A DNA stretch of 64,000 nucleotides from Paraburkholderia phenoliruptrix (GTDB taxonomy: Bacteria; Pseudomonadota; Gammaproteobacteria; Burkholderiales; Burkholderiaceae). The position numbers were made by a program, and so were the translations under genes. The notes under the pieces were generated by a model that did not search any database, was not told the origin of the DNA, and saw only the letters and a program-made list of their open reading frames with translations. The stretch spans positions 1 to 64,000 of the forward strand of contig NZ_JAEUAV010000003.1 of assembly GCF_019511605.1 (NCBI RefSeq), in the 5' to 3' direction. Shown piece after piece: positions 10,422 to 20,876 of this stretch (position 1 is the stretch's first letter; every line of letters starts with the position of its first letter).

Positions 10422-11378
10422 ATGGAACTGAAATGGCTCGAAGACTTCGTTTCGCTCGCGGAAACGCGCAGTTTCAGCCGTTCCGCTGAACTGCGGCATG
10501 TCACGCAGCCGGCTTTCTCGCGGCGCATTCAGGCGCTCGAGGCGTGGCTCGGCACGGAGCTCATCGACCGCTCGGTTTATCCGACGCGTCTCACGCCGGC
10601 CGGTCAGGTATTCAACGAGCAGGCGCTTGCCATGCTCTCCCAGTTCCATGAGGCGCGCGCGCTGCTGCGCGGCCATACGGCGACGCCGCAGGCGACCATT
10701 GAATTCGCCGTGCCGCACACGCTGTCGCTCACGTACTTCCCGCGCTGGCTGCAACGCATTGAAGCGCAGATGGGCCCGATCCATACGCGGCTGCGTGCGC
10801 TGAACGTGCACGACGCGGCGCTTTCGCTGGTGGAAGGCGGCTGCGATCTGATGATGGGCTATCACCATCCGAGCCATCCGGTGGCGCTCGATCCGGGCCG
10901 CTACGACATGTTGACGCTCGGCAACGAGCCGATCAGTCCGTTCTCGGCGCCGGGACGGGCGAGCCGCCCGCGCCACACTTTGCCGGGCACGGCCGGCTCG
11001 CCCACGCCTTATCTGTCGTATACGCCCAATGCGTATCTGGGCCGCATGACCGAGGTGATTCTCGCAAACGCGCCAGAGCGCCTGTATCTGGACCGGCTTT
11101 ACGAAACCGATATGGCAGAAGGTCTGAAGGCAATGGCGCTGGCGGGCCACGGCATCGCTTTCCTGCCGCATAGCGCGGTGGAAGATGCGGTTGCGGACGG
11201 CAAACTGATCCGGCTCGACCGCGCAACGCGCGGCACCCCCGAAGGGCAGCTCACGCTGACTATGGAGATTCGCCTGTATCGCGACAAGCTGGCTGCGAAG
11301 AGCGACGACGCGCGCCAGATTCTGGTGCGCCAGTTGTGGGACGTAGTGTCGGAGGAACTTGCGCACGGCGGCACCTGA
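10422..11378 (+). CDS. LysR-family regulator, HypT (YjiE)-like
   Basis: A 318-aa LysR-type regulator with an N-terminal winged helix-turn-helix (about 1-60; FSRSAELRHVTQPAFSRRIQALE). The effector domain resembles E. coli HypT, the hypochlorite-responsive regulator: SYTPNAYLGRM and LKAMALAGHGIAFLPHSAV correspond to HypT segments as remembered. HypT senses oxidation through methionines; this protein has several in the effector region, but equivalence was not tested. It reads in the same direction as gdhA 177 nt downstream, so control of glutamate metabolism is an alternative role. LysR membership is certain; the HypT subgroup is a judgement. Confidence 0.8.
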   Translation: MELKWLEDFVSLAETRSFSRSAELRHVTQPAFSRRIQALEAWLGTELIDRSVYPTRLTPAGQVFNEQALAMLSQFHEARALLRGHTATPQATIEFAVPHTLSLTYFPRWLQRIEAQMGPIHTRLRALNVHDAALSLVEGGCDLMMGYHHPSHPVALDPGRYDMLTLGNEPISPFSAPGRASRPRHTLPGTAGSPTPYLSYTPNAYLGRMTEVILANAPERLYLDRLYETDMAEGLKAMALAGHGIAFLPHSAVEDAVADGKLIRLDRATRGTPEGQLTLTMEIRLYRDKLAAKSDDARQILVRQLWDVVSEELAHGGT

Positions 11379-11555
11379 CGGGCCAGGGCGTCGGACCGCC
11401 AACTCGCCAGGCCGCCCGAACCTGCGCACCCGCGACGCGCGATTGCAGCTTCCTGATCGTTATGCAAAAAAAACATAATCGAATAAGGAAACGGCATTGG
11501 ATTTCAAAACGGCCTTTTTCGACAATGCTGCTATTCGATCAACGCCGGAGCGTTC

Positions 11556-12869
11556 ATGTCTTCCCAGCAGCAAGTAGCCGAATCTGCCTCAACGTTGCAA
11601 TCCGTTCCCTCCTACCTCAACAGCGAAGACCTCGGCCCCTGGGGCAACTACCTGCGCCAGGTCGACCGCGTCGCGCCGTACCTCGGCTCGCTGTCCCGCT
11701 GGCTCGAAACCCTCAAGCGCCCGAAGCGTATTCTGATTGTCGACGTGCCTATCGAGCTGGATAACGGCACGGTCGCGCACTTCGAGGGCTACCGCGTGCA
11801 GCACAACGTGTCGCGTGGTCCGGGCAAGGGCGGCGTGCGGTATCACCAGGACGTGACGCTGTCGGAAGTGATGGCGCTGTCCGCGTGGATGTCGGTGAAG
11901 AACGCTGCTGTGAACGTTCCTTACGGCGGCGCGAAGGGCGGCATCCGCCTCGATCCGCGCAAGCTCTCGCGTGGCGAACTGGAGCGCGTGACGCGCCGCT
12001 ACACGAGCGAAATCGGCATCATCATCGGACCGAACACCGACATTCCCGCGCCGGACGTGAACACGAACGAGCAGATCATGGCGTGGATGATGGACACGTA
12101 CTCGATGAACCAGGGCCAAACGGCAACCGGCGTCGTGACCGGCAAGCCGATCACGCTCGGCGGTTCGCTCGGCCGCCGCGAAGCCACGGGCCGCGGCGTG
12201 TTCGTGGTCGGCTGCGAAGCGGCGCGCCGCATCGGCTTCGATATCGAAGGTGCGCGCATTGCCGTGCAAGGTTTCGGTAACGTCGGCGGGATTGCCGCGC
12301 GTCTGTTCCAGGAAGCGGGCGCGAAGGTCGTCGCAGTGCAGGATCACACGGGTTCGCTGTACAAGTCGACCGGCATCGACGCAGTCGCGCTGCTGGACCA
12401 TGTGGCGAAGACGGGCGGCGTGGGCGGATTCCCGGAAGCCGACGCGGTGACCAACGAGGAATTCTGGACGGTGGAGTCGGACATTCTGATTCCGGCCGCG
12501 CTGGAAAACCAGATCACCGAAAAGAACGCCGGCAAGATCAAGACGAAGATCGTCGTGGAAGGCGCAAACGGCCCGACCACCACGGCTGCCGACGACATCC
12601 TGCGCGATCGCGGGATCCTCGTGATTCCGGACGTGGTCGCCAACGCGGGCGGCGTGACCGTGTCGTACTTCGAATGGGTGCAGGACTTCTCCAGCTTCTT
12701 CTGGACCGAAGACGAGATCAACCAGCGCCTCGAGCGCGTGATGCGCGAAGCGTTTGCCGCGGTCTGGCAGGTGTCGAGCGAGCAGAACGTTTCGGTGCGT
12801 ACGGCAGCGTTTATCGTTGCGTGTAAGCGGATTCTGCAAGCGCGCGAAATGCGCGGCCTGTATCCTTGA
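11556..12869 (+). CDS. Glutamate dehydrogenase (hexameric, GudB/RocG-like)
   Basis: Interconverts glutamate with 2-oxoglutarate and ammonia using NAD(P). The 437-aa enzyme carries the family signature [14 protein letters not shown] with catalytic Lys127. The Rossmann motif GFGNVG lies at 239-244, and [14 protein letters not shown] marks the C-terminal substrate region. GGAG stands before ATG 11556. Its length and sequence suit the roughly 430-aa group often used for glutamate catabolism; cofactor choice cannot be read safely. The gltIJKL importer lies downstream, so the region links uptake and deamination of glutamate. Confidence 0.94.
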   Translation: MSSQQQVAESASTLQSVPSYLNSEDLGPWGNYLRQVDRVAPYLGSLSRWLETLKRPKRILIVDVPIELDNGTVAHFEGYRVQHNVSRGPGKGGVRYHQDVTLSEVMALSAWMSVKNAAVNVPYGGAKGGIRLDPRKLSRGELERVTRRYTSEIGIIIGPNTDIPAPDVNTNEQIMAWMMDTYSMNQGQTATGVVTGKPITLGGSLGRREATGRGVFVVGCEAARRIGFDIEGARIAVQGFGNVGGIAARLFQEAGAKVVAVQDHTGSLYKSTGIDAVALLDHVAKTGGVGGFPEADAVTNEEFWTVESDILIPAALENQITEKNAGKIKTKIVVEGANGPTTTAADDILRDRGILVIPDVVANAGGVTVSYFEWVQDFSSFFWTEDEINQRLERVMREAFAAVWQVSSEQNVSVRTAAFIVACKRILQAREMRGLYP

Positions 12870-12984
12870 TATCGGGCATTGCAAAATGCAGCGAACGGCG
12901 GGTCTGCTACCTCGCGGACGCGCCGCGCATTCCACGTGAATGCGCATGTCTGAACGCGCTTTACAAGAGCGCGTGTTGTGCCCG

Positions 12985-13017
12985 GCGGGCGGCATCGCGA
13001 CGATGCCGCCCGCTTTT
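12985..13017 (+). terminator. Intrinsic terminator after gdh
   Basis: GCGGGCGGCATCG (12985-12997) pairs with CGATGCCGCCCGC (13001-13013) around a CGA loop, followed by TTTT. The remaining sequence up to 13158 must hold the gltI promoter; TAAACT at 13124-13129 is a possible -10. Confidence 0.85.
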
Positions 13018-13158
13018 GCATGTCCGGAAAGGTTGACCGACTGCGCGAAGCCGCCGCCTCTGAATAGCGGCGTGCGCGCAACAACAATGGTTTATAGCCA
13101 TACTTTCAGAATAATTACTTTGCTAAACTGGCGCCGGTTCTTGCCAAGGAGATCAAAC

Positions 13159-14052
13159 ATGAAGGTTAAAAAAGCTGCGCTGCTGCTCGCGACTCTCGGA
13201 CTGTTTACGGTTGGCGCGCACGCGCAAGACGCCGGCACGCTGAAAAAAATCAAGGACACGGGCGTCATCTCGCTGGGCCATCGCGAATCGTCGATTCCGT
13301 TTTCTTACTACGACGACAAGCAGAATGTCATCGGCTATTCGCAGGAATTCGCGCTGAAGGTCGTTGAGGCCGTCAAGCAGAAGCTGAATGCGCCGAACCT
13401 GAAAGTGAAGCTGATTCCGGTCACGTCGCAAAACCGTATTCCGCTCGTGCAGAACGGCACGGTCGACATGGAGTGCGGCTCCACCACGAATAACGCTGAG
13501 CGCCAGCAACAGGTGGCGTTCTCGAACACGATCTTCGTGATCGGCACGCGTCTGATGACCAAGAAAGATTCCGGCATCAAGGACTGGGCCGACCTGAAGG
13601 GCAAGACGGTAGTCACCACCGCCGGCACCACGTCCGAGCGCCTGCTTCGCAAGATGAATCAGGACAAGAACATGGGCATGAACATCATCAGCGCGAAGGA
13701 TCACGGCGAGTCGTTCCTGACGCTCTCCACCGGCCGCGCCGCTGCGTTCATGATGGACGACGCGCTGCTCGCGGGCGAGCGCGCCAAGTCGAACAATCCT
13801 GGCGACTTCGTGATCGTCGGCGCGCCGCAGTCGCATGAAGCTTACGGCTGCATGCTGCGCAAGAACGATCCGGAGTTCAAGAAGGTCGTCGACGATGCAA
13901 TCGCGAAGCTCGAAACGTCGGGCGAAGCCGACAAGATCTACAAGAAGTGGTTTGAATCGCCGATCCCGCCGAAGGGCCTGAACCTCAACTTCCCGGCAAG
14001 CGACGACATCAAGGCGCTCTACAAGAGCCCGAATGACAAGGCAATCGATTAA
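13159..14052 (+). CDS. gltI: Glutamate/aspartate ABC transporter, periplasmic binding protein
   Basis: A 297-aa solute-binding protein. The signal peptide (about 1-22, ending AHA) is followed by a mature family-3 binding protein with SLGHRESSIPFSYYD near the start and VDMECGSTTNNAERQQQV in the middle, both typical of GltI. ATG 13159 follows AAGGAG and gives a complete signal peptide; upstream in-frame starts would not. It captures acidic amino acids in the periplasm for the GltJKL permease encoded next. A strong hairpin terminator lies between it and gltJ, probably keeping the binding protein in excess. Confidence 0.95.
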   Translation: MKVKKAALLLATLGLFTVGAHAQDAGTLKKIKDTGVISLGHRESSIPFSYYDDKQNVIGYSQEFALKVVEAVKQKLNAPNLKVKLIPVTSQNRIPLVQNGTVDMECGSTTNNAERQQQVAFSNTIFVIGTRLMTKKDSGIKDWADLKGKTVVTTAGTTSERLLRKMNQDKNMGMNIISAKDHGESFLTLSTGRAAAFMMDDALLAGERAKSNNPGDFVIVGAPQSHEAYGCMLRKNDPEFKKVVDDAIAKLETSGEADKIYKKWFESPIPPKGLNLNFPASDDIKALYKSPNDKAID

Positions 14053-14081
14053 ACCTTAGCTGTTTTTTTGAAATGCTGAAT

Positions 14082-14118
14082 GAAACGGAAGGGGCGCGCG
14101 CTTCTTCCGTTTCTTTTT
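14082..14118 (+). terminator. Intercistronic terminator/attenuator between gltI and gltJ
   Basis: GAAACGGAAG (14082-14091) pairs perfectly with CTTCCGTTTC (14104-14113), followed by TTTTT (14114-14118). It sits 30 nt after the gltI stop and 16 nt before the gltJ start, so only part of transcription should continue into gltJKL. Confidence 0.8.
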
Positions 14119-14133
14119 GCTGGAGTCTTGGTC

Positions 14134-14874
14134 ATGTCATATCACTGGAACTGGGGCATTCTGCTGAGTCCCGTCTCCACCGGCGAGCCGACCACTTACC
14201 TCGGCTGGCTGCTGTCGGGCTTCTGGGTGACGATTACCGTGTCGCTGTCGGCATGGGTGATCGCGCTGATCGTCGGTTCGTTTTTCGGCGTGCTGCGCAC
14301 GGTGCCGAACAAGTGGGCGTCGGGCGTCGGCACGGTCTACGTCGCGATTTTCCGCAATATTCCGCTGATCGTGCAGTTCTTCACCTGGTATCTCGTGATA
14401 CCGGAGTTGCTGCCGGTATCCATCGGCACCTGGTTCAAGCAACTGCCGCCGGGCGCGCAGTTCTTCTCCGCGTCGATCATCTGTCTGGGGCTTTTCACCG
14501 GCGCGCGCGTGTGCGAGCAGGTGCGCTCGGGCATCAACGCGTTGCCGCGCGGCCAGCGCGCCGCGGGCCTTGCAATGGGCTTCACGCAATGGCAGACGTA
14601 CCGCTATGTGCTGCTGCCGGTTGCCTACCGGATCATCGTGCCGCCGCTCACGTCCGAGTTTCTGAACATCTTCAAGAACTCGGCGGTCGCCTCGACCATC
14701 GGTCTGCTCGATCTGTCCGCGCAGGCGCGCCAGCTCGTCGACTACACGTCGCAAACGTATGAGTCGTTTATTGCCGTCACGCTCGCGTACGTGTTGATCA
14801 ATCTGGTCGTGATGCAACTGATGCGCTGGGTCGAAGCGAAGACCCGGTTGCCCGGCTATATCGGAGGCAAGTAA
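14134..14874 (+). CDS. gltJ: Glutamate/aspartate ABC transporter permease
   Basis: A 246-aa inner-membrane permease of the His/Glu/Gln family. The N-terminus [11 protein letters not shown] matches E. coli GltJ, and the conserved loop [24 protein letters not shown] is the EAA motif that contacts the ATPase. ATG 14134 has GGAG upstream; an in-frame ATG at 14080 lies inside the attenuator hairpin and is unlikely. The stop codon overlaps the gltK start by one base, so the two permeases are translationally coupled. Confidence 0.95.
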   Translation: MSYHWNWGILLSPVSTGEPTTYLGWLLSGFWVTITVSLSAWVIALIVGSFFGVLRTVPNKWASGVGTVYVAIFRNIPLIVQFFTWYLVIPELLPVSIGTWFKQLPPGAQFFSASIICLGLFTGARVCEQVRSGINALPRGQRAAGLAMGFTQWQTYRYVLLPVAYRIIVPPLTSEFLNIFKNSAVASTIGLLDLSAQARQLVDYTSQTYESFIAVTLAYVLINLVVMQLMRWVEAKTRLPGYIGGK

Positions 14875-15551
14875 TGCACCATTTCGACTGGAGCGGTATT
14901 CCGGGCGCAATGCCTACGCTGTGGACCGGCGCCATCGTCACTTTCAAGATTACGCTGATCGCGATTGTGATCGGCATTATCTGGGGCACGGTGCTCGCAA
15001 TGTTGCGGCTGTCGTCGTTCAAGCCTTTCGAGTGGTTCGCGAAGGGCTATGTGACGATCTTCCGTTCGATCCCGCTGGTGATGGTCCTGCTGTGGTTCTT
15101 CCTGATCGTGCCGCAAGTGTTGCAGAACGTGCTCGGTCTGTCGGCGGACATCGACATTCGTCTCGCCTCGGCCATGGTAGCTTTCTCGCTGTTCGAGGCG
15201 GCGTATTACTCCGAGATCATTCGCGCGGGCATTCAGGCCGTGCCGCGCGGTCAGGTCAATGCGGCGTACGCGCTCGGCATGGGTTACGGACAGGCCATGC
15301 GCCTGATCGTGCTGCCGCAGGCGTTCCGCGCAATGGTGCCCTTGCTGCTCACGCAGGGCATCGTGCTGTTTCAGGACACGTCGCTCGTCTACGTGATCAG
15401 TCTCGCCGACTTCTTCCGCACCGCCACGAATATTGGCGACCGTGACGGCACGAATGTCGAAATGGTACTGTTCGCGGGCGCGTGTTACTTCGTGATCTGC
15501 GTGATTGCGTCGAGCCTCGTCAAAGGTCTTCAGAAAAAGGTCGCAAGATGA
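14874..15551 (+). CDS. gltK: Glutamate/aspartate ABC transporter permease
   Basis: The second permease half, 225 aa, with about five membrane segments and the EAA loop [25 protein letters not shown]. It forms the membrane channel with GltJ. It starts at ATG 14874 within the gltJ stop codon (TAATG) and ends in a four-base ATGA overlap with gltL, a tight operon arrangement that fixes both starts. Confidence 0.95.
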   Translation: MHHFDWSGIPGAMPTLWTGAIVTFKITLIAIVIGIIWGTVLAMLRLSSFKPFEWFAKGYVTIFRSIPLVMVLLWFFLIVPQVLQNVLGLSADIDIRLASAMVAFSLFEAAYYSEIIRAGIQAVPRGQVNAAYALGMGYGQAMRLIVLPQAFRAMVPLLLTQGIVLFQDTSLVYVISLADFFRTATNIGDRDGTNVEMVLFAGACYFVICVIASSLVKGLQKKVAR

Positions 15552-16273
15552 TCTCTATCAAGAATGTTTCGAAGTGGTACGGCCAGTTTCAGGTGCTGAC
15601 CGACTGCACGACGGAAGTCAAAAAGGGTGAAGTGGTCGTGGTGTGCGGGCCGTCCGGTTCGGGCAAATCCACGCTCATCAAAACGGTGAACGGCCTCGAG
15701 CCGTTCCAGAAGGGCGAGATCGTCATCAACGGCCAGTCGCTGACGGATAAGAAAACCAATCTGTCGAAACTGCGCTCGAAGGTCGGCATGGTGTTTCAGC
15801 ACTTCGAGCTGTTCCCGCATCTGTCGATCGTGCAGAACCTCACGCTCGCGCAGATCAAGGTGCTTGGCCGCTCGAAGGACGAAGCGGCGGCGAAGGGTCT
15901 GAAGTTGCTCGACCGCGTCGGTTTGCGCGCGCATGCGGACAAATTTCCGGGGCAGTTGTCCGGCGGTCAGCAGCAGCGCGTGGCGATTGCCCGCGCGCTC
16001 TCGATGGACCCGATCGCCATGCTGTTCGACGAACCCACGTCGGCGCTCGATCCGGAAATGATCAACGAGGTGCTCGACGTAATGGTCGAACTCGCGCAGG
16101 AAGGCATGACCATGATGTGCGTGACGCACGAAATGGGCTTCGCGAAGAAGGTCGCGCACCGCGTGATTTTTATGGACAAGGGCTTGATCGTCGAAGACGA
16201 CCGCAAGGAAGACTTCTTCGCCAACCCGAAATCCGACCGCGCGAAGGACTTTCTGGCGAAAATCCTGCACTGA
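15548..16273 (+). CDS. gltL: Glutamate/aspartate ABC transporter ATPase
   Basis: The 241-aa ATP-binding subunit of the importer. Walker A is GPSGSGKS (34-41), the signature LSGGQQQR lies near 137, Walker B is [11 protein letters not shown], and the switch histidine is in CVTHEMGFA. It is a cytoplasmic partner of GltJ and GltK. ATG 15548 overlaps the gltK stop by four bases. It is the last gene of the operon, ended by a symmetric terminator. Confidence 0.96.
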   Translation: MISIKNVSKWYGQFQVLTDCTTEVKKGEVVVVCGPSGSGKSTLIKTVNGLEPFQKGEIVINGQSLTDKKTNLSKLRSKVGMVFQHFELFPHLSIVQNLTLAQIKVLGRSKDEAAAKGLKLLDRVGLRAHADKFPGQLSGGQQQRVAIARALSMDPIAMLFDEPTSALDPEMINEVLDVMVELAQEGMTMMCVTHEMGFAKKVAHRVIFMDKGLIVEDDRKEDFFANPKSDRAKDFLAKILH

Positions 16274-16327
16274 GGTTGGGGCTGCCGCTGCCGCTGCGTG
16301 CCGTGCGCGGCAGCCGGCGCGTCAGAC

Positions 16328-16357
16328 AAAAAAGCCGCTCGGGAGAGCGGCTTTTTT
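16328..16357. terminator. Bidirectional terminator after gltL
   Basis: AAAAAAGCCGCTC (16328-16340), loop GGGA, GAGCGGCTTTTTT (16345-16357): a perfect 13-bp stem with A- and T-runs on each side. It serves gltL from the left and the convergent amidotransferase gene from the right. Confidence 0.92.
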
Positions 16358-16397
16358 ACTATCGGCTATAGATGCGCCGTGGCGGCCACGGCCTTGT

Positions 16398-17336
16398 TCA
16401 CGACTCGAACGCCGCCGCGTCGTCTGCCGCTTCGAGATCCACTTCGAGTTCGGCCACAGCAGGCGTGGCCGCCGCGGAAGCGGCAATCGTGCTTGCCGAA
16501 GCAGACGCGTCGAGAGCCGGATTGCGCAGCTTCTCCAGAACCGAGGCCGGCACCGGCACATTCACACGGCCGATCACGTCGCCGTGCTGGAACATCAGCA
16601 GATCGCCGGGCGCAAACGCGGTCCACACCTCGTTGTCGGTGAGCGGCTGGGTGGCGATCACCGCGACGCGATCTTCGGGCGTGGTGTACTTGGCGAAGTC
16701 GATCGACACGTCTGCATCGACAAGATGCGCGGTGGAAAAGGGCCAGCGCCGCACGATGTAATGCAGATGCGTCGAACAATGCGCGAACAGCGCCTGGCCG
16801 TTCGACATGAGGAAGTTGAACACGCCGAACTGCGTGATCTCGCGCGTGAGCGTTTGCAGTGCGGCGAAGAGTTCGTTGAGCGGCGGTTGCTGCGCGCCGG
16901 GAAAGGTCTTGCGCAGACCTTCCAGCAGCGCGCAGAAGGCGAGTTCGCTGTCGGTCGTGCCCACCGGCTGATAGACACCCGACAGCACCGGCGAATAGTC
17001 CTTCAGGTCGCCGTTGTGCGCGAAGATCCAATGCCGCCCCCACAGCTCACGCATGAACGGGTGGCAGTTTTCCAGAAGGATGTGCCCCTGCGTCGCCTTG
17101 CGGATATGCGCGATGGTGTTCTTCGATTTGATCGGATAGCGCTTGACCATTTCCGCGATCGGCGAGGTCGCCGACGACTGATGGTCGATGAACAGGCGAC
17201 ACGCTTTGTCTTCGAAGAAGGCGATGCCCCAGCCGTCGGCATGGTGGTCGGTGACGCCGCCGCGCGCCGCGAAGCCGGTGAACGAAAACGTGACGTCCGT
17301 CGGCGCGGCGCAGTTCATTCCGAGAAGTTGGCACAT
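16398..17336 (-). CDS. Class II glutamine amidotransferase (YafJ-like)
   Basis: A 312-aa protein with an N-terminal nucleophile Cys2 (MCQLLGMN), exposed after removal of Met. It has the DGWGIAFF and FAHNGDL motifs of Ntn-type glutaminase domains. No synthetase partner domain is fused, as in E. coli YafJ, whose role is unclear. About 50 C-terminal residues are Ala/Ser-rich. It is expected to hydrolyse glutamine or a gamma-glutamyl amide, but the acceptor is unknown. It is convergent with the glt operon and divergent from pyrC; no functional link to either is visible. Confidence 0.88.
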   Translation of the reverse strand: MCQLLGMNCAAPTDVTFSFTGFAARGGVTDHHADGWGIAFFEDKACRLFIDHQSSATSPIAEMVKRYPIKSKNTIAHIRKATQGHILLENCHPFMRELWGRHWIFAHNGDLKDYSPVLSGVYQPVGTTDSELAFCALLEGLRKTFPGAQQPPLNELFAALQTLTREITQFGVFNFLMSNGQALFAHCSTHLHYIVRRWPFSTAHLVDADVSIDFAKYTTPEDRVAVIATQPLTDNEVWTAFAPGDLLMFQHGDVIGRVNVPVPASVLEKLRNPALDASASASTIAASAAATPAVAELEVDLEAADDAAAFES

Positions 17337-17493
17337 GTTGCGGGTGAGCCTGTGAACGGGGCGAGCCGTTACAATGATGATTTTCCAAGCATATCACCGA
17401 GCCAGAAGCGCCAAATAGCAAAATTGACGTGTATTCAGGCCGCAACACGACGGTTTGAACTCGTCGACGGCACTTTGCGGGCGTTGTTCATTC

Positions 17494-17545
17494 GCCGCAG
17501 TTTCCATCTGCCGCAGTTTCCATTTGGTTTCCAATCAGTTTCCGT
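17494..17545 (+). repeat. Pyrimidine-rich direct repeat in the pyrC leader
   Basis: GCCGCAGTTTCCAT occurs at 17494-17507 and again at 17510-17523 (16-bp period), followed by two more GTTTCC elements before the pyrC start. The leader has no Shine-Dalgarno near the ATG. pyr genes are often controlled through pyrimidine-rich leaders, so a regulatory role is possible but unproven. Confidence 0.5.
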
Positions 17546-17568
17546 TCCGCTTTCGTTCTTCACTCGCC

Positions 17569-18630
17569 ATGACCGCTCCCCACGCTTCCCCCGATTCCAT
17601 CACGCTAGCCCGCCCGGATGACTGGCACCTGCACGTGCGCGACGGCGCCATGCTGGCGGCGGTGTTGCCGGATACCGCGCGCCAGTTCGGCCGCGCGATC
17701 ATCATGCCGAATCTGAAACCGCCGGTCACCACGACGGCGATGGCGCAGGCGTACCGCGAGCGGATTGTCGCCGCCATTCCGGCGGGTGCGCAGTTCGAGC
17801 CGCTCATGACGCTGTACCTGACCGACAACACACCGCCCGACGAGATTCGCCGCGCGCGTCAAAGCGGCATCGTGCATGGCGTGAAACTGTATCCGGCGGG
17901 CGCAACCACGAACTCGGACGCGGGCGTAACCGACATCATGAAGTGCGCGAAAACGCTGGAAACGATGCAGGAAACCGGCATGCCGCTGCTCGTGCACGGC
18001 GAGGTGACCGACTCGTCGATCGATCTGTTCGACCGCGAGAAGGTTTTTATCGACCGGGTGATGACGCCGCTGCGCCGCGACTTCCCGGCGCTGAAAGTGG
18101 TGTTCGAGCACATCACGACGAAAGACGCGGTGGACTACATCCGCGAAGCCGGCGCGCCGGCCAACCTATTGGGCGCGACGATTACCGCGCACCATCTGCT
18201 CTACAACCGCAATGCGATTTTCCAGGGCGGCATCCGCCCGCATTACTATTGCCTGCCGGTGTTGAAGCGCGAAACGCATCGCCTCGCGCTGGTCGAAGCG
18301 GCAACCTCGGGCAATCCGCGCTTTTTCCTCGGCACCGACAGCGCGCCGCATCCGAAGGGTCTGAAGGAGCACGCGTGCGGCTGCGCGGGCTGCTATACGG
18401 CGCTGCACGCGCTCGAGTTGTACACCGAGGCTTTCGACAAAGCCGGGGCGCTCGACAAGCTCGAAGGCTTTGCGAGCTTCTACGGTGCCGACTTTTACGG
18501 TCTGCCGCGCAATGCCGGCAAAGTCACGCTGCGCCGCGAGGAGTGGACGCTGCCGGCGGAGTTGCCGGTCGGCGATACACCGGTGGTGCCGCTGCGCGGC
18601 GGCGAATCGATCGGTTGGCGGCTGGTCTGA
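17569..18630 (+). CDS. pyrC: Dihydroorotase
   Basis: Catalyses reversible cyclisation of carbamoyl aspartate to dihydroorotate, the third step of pyrimidine synthesis. The 353-aa protein is the E. coli PyrC type. The zinc-binding HxH is His20/His22 in [10 protein letters not shown], and the C-terminal motif [21 protein letters not shown] is conserved. ATG 17569 is chosen because it starts just before the conserved beta-strand; the longer open frame to 17455 adds unrelated sequence. No clear Shine-Dalgarno is seen. The DUF3025 gene begins 12 nt downstream. Confidence 0.95.
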   Translation: MTAPHASPDSITLARPDDWHLHVRDGAMLAAVLPDTARQFGRAIIMPNLKPPVTTTAMAQAYRERIVAAIPAGAQFEPLMTLYLTDNTPPDEIRRARQSGIVHGVKLYPAGATTNSDAGVTDIMKCAKTLETMQETGMPLLVHGEVTDSSIDLFDREKVFIDRVMTPLRRDFPALKVVFEHITTKDAVDYIREAGAPANLLGATITAHHLLYNRNAIFQGGIRPHYYCLPVLKRETHRLALVEAATSGNPRFFLGTDSAPHPKGLKEHACGCAGCYTALHALELYTEAFDKAGALDKLEGFASFYGADFYGLPRNAGKVTLRREEWTLPAELPVGDTPVVPLRGGESIGWRLV

Positions 18631-19565
18631 GGCGCGACTGAGATGCCGCAGCGCGAGGCGGGGCGGGGGAGCGTGGAGGAATCCACGGGAGGCAACGCGT
18701 GCGCCGCAAGCTCCCGCGGCAGCAGGCCCACACCATCCGCCACGCTGTCCCCAAGCGCGCAGCCCGGGTTTGCTGCAATCGACTGGTCCAAGCCGTGGTT
18801 TGCCCAGTTCGCGGTGCGCGGCCAGCGCTGGCAGCGCGCCGCGCTCACCAGCTACGCGGCGCTGCTCGCCGAAATGAACGCCGACGCCGCGCAAACCGGG
18901 CAGCTGACAGGCCGCGGCGAGCGGCTCGCCTTCATCGCGCAGGACGACTTGCCGCCCGGCTCCGCCTATGAGGCGCACATCGCCTCCACGGGCTGCGTGC
19001 CGACGCGCCACAATCTGCATGACTTCTTCAACGCGTCGATGTGGTTTGCCTTTCCGCGCATCAAGGCGGCGCTCAACGCGCGGCAGTCTGCAGCTATCGA
19101 CCTGCTCGGCGTTGGCCCAACGCGCGGCGGCGTGCGCGATGCGCTGACGCTGTTCGACGAAAACGCGCTGTTGTTCGCGTGCGCCGACCCGGCGCTGAGT
19201 GCTGCGCTGCGCGGCTTCGATTGGCGCACGCTGTTGCTGGAGCGGCGCGACGCGTGGGGCGTCAGTTGCGAAGTGCGCTGCTTCGGCCACGCGCTGCTTG
19301 AGAAGCTGATCGCGCCGTTCAAGGCCTGCACGGGACACGCGTGGATCGTCCATGTGCCGCCCGCCTATTTCGGATGGGACGCCGCCGCGCGCGACGCATG
19401 GCTGGATGATGCCGTCAGCGCGGCTTTGCTAGGCACCGAAGCTCTGACCAGCCGGGCGTTCGCGCCGCTTCCGGTGCTGGGTATTCCCGGCTGGTGGCCG
19501 GCAAACGAAGAGCCCGCTTTCTACGACGACAAGTCGGTGTTCCGCGCGGGCCGGCGCGCAGATGC

Positions 19566-19571
19566 TAGAAT
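19566..19571 (+). promoter_or_regulatory. Probable -10 element of rnpB, inside the DUF3025 gene
   Basis: TAGAAT at 19566-19571, 11 nt before the expected 5' end of RNase P RNA. The matching -35 is weak. The promoter lies wholly in coding sequence. Confidence 0.5.
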
Positions 19572-19581
19572 CGGCGCCAGC

Positions 19582-20010
<429 letters not shown>

Positions 20011-20012
20011 AA

Positions 20013-20045
20013 AAAATGCCGGCGTCTTTTGGACGCCGGCATTTT
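20013..20045 (+). terminator. Terminator of rnpB
   Basis: AAAATGCCGGCGTC (20013-20026) pairs with GACGCCGGCATTTT (20032-20045): a 14-bp perfect stem with a five-base loop and T-run. Confidence 0.92.
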
Positions 20046-20125
20046 CATTGGTGGGCCGGAAAGCCTCAGCCGCGGCTTTTAAACGGCGCCTTGCAGCCCG
20101 CCACGCTCAGTGCCGTGCGCAGCGC

Positions 20126-20548
20126 TCAGTTCGCCACGATGTCGAACGAATGAGTCAGTTCCGCCGTCTTCGCGATCATGATCGACGCCGAGCAATATTT
20201 GTCGTGCGACAGGTTGATTGCGCGTTCCACGGTTGCCGGGTTGAGGTTCTTGCCCGTCACCGTGAAGTGGAAGTGGATTTTCGTGAACACTTTCGGGTCT
20301 TCGCTGGCGCGCTCCGCCTTCAGCGTGACCGAGCAGCCGGCGATTTCCTGGCGGCTTTTCTTCAGGATCATGACGACGTCGTAGGCGGTGCAGCCGCCCG
20401 TGCCGAGCAGGACCATTTCCATGGGACGCGGCGCGAGATTGCGGCCGCCGCCTTCCGGCGCGCCGTCCATCGCGACCAGGTGGCCGCTGCCGGTCTCGGC
20501 CGCGAACGCCATTCCGTCCTGTCCCATCCAGCTTACTTTGCATTCCAT
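20126..20548 (-). CDS. OsmC-like peroxiredoxin-related protein (YhfA type)
   Basis: A 140-aa OsmC/Ohr-superfamily protein, close to E. coli YhfA by the block RPMEMVLLGTGGCTAYDVVMILKK and the C-terminal SHDKYCSASIMI. The two conserved cysteines are Cys53 and Cys119, the pair that in OsmC/Ohr proteins reduces organic peroxides; YhfA's own substrate is not established. ATG 20548 has GGAG seven bases upstream; the frame could extend to a GTG at 20560. It is a single gene, convergent with rnpB. Confidence 0.9.
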   Translation of the reverse strand: MECKVSWMGQDGMAFAAETGSGHLVAMDGAPEGGGRNLAPRPMEMVLLGTGGCTAYDVVMILKKSRQEIAGCSVTLKAERASEDPKVFTKIHFHFTVTGKNLNPATVERAINLSHDKYCSASIMIAKTAELTHSFDIVAN

Positions 20549-20560
20549 GCTGTACTCCAC

Positions 20561-20841
20561 CGCGCTTCGCTATATCGAAACGGCATTGTAGCCCGGCCTC
20601 TCCGTGTGCGCCCGGGGCGACTTTGGCGCCAAATTATGCGCAATCGTGGCTTGCTTGTTGCGACGCGGCATGTTCGGTCGGCGCCGGCGAGTGGGTCGCA
20701 ATTTAGGGTTTTACTCTAGGTGCGGGCGGTGCCTCGTGCCGGCTACAGGCCAGACCCCCGAATTTTGCGGGCATTGGGACCAGTATCCGGCGCATGTCCA
20801 CAATCCACATTATGAAATTCAATTTCGCGATGCAAATGTTC
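20561..20841. other. Gap between the OsmC-like gene and the sRNA promoter
   Basis: About 280 bp without a recognisable gene. The leftward promoter of the OsmC-like gene should lie here; no clear hexamers were found. AT content rises toward the right end. Confidence 0.4.
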
Positions 20842-20870
20842 TTGCGTCGCACAAGAATGCTTCATATAAT
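20842..20870 (+). promoter_or_regulatory. Sigma-70-type promoter of the small RNA
   Basis: TTGCGT (20842-20847), 17-bp spacer, perfect TATAAT (20865-20870). The expected start is near 20877. The only thing downstream before the terminator at 20935 is the short structured RNA. Confidence 0.7.
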
Positions 20871-20876
20871 TGCCCC

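Noticed and set aside
20600..20841. Possible tRNA or second sRNA in the AT-richer gap before the sRNA promoter
   Set aside because: No cloverleaf, no T-loop sequence and no promoter-terminator pair.
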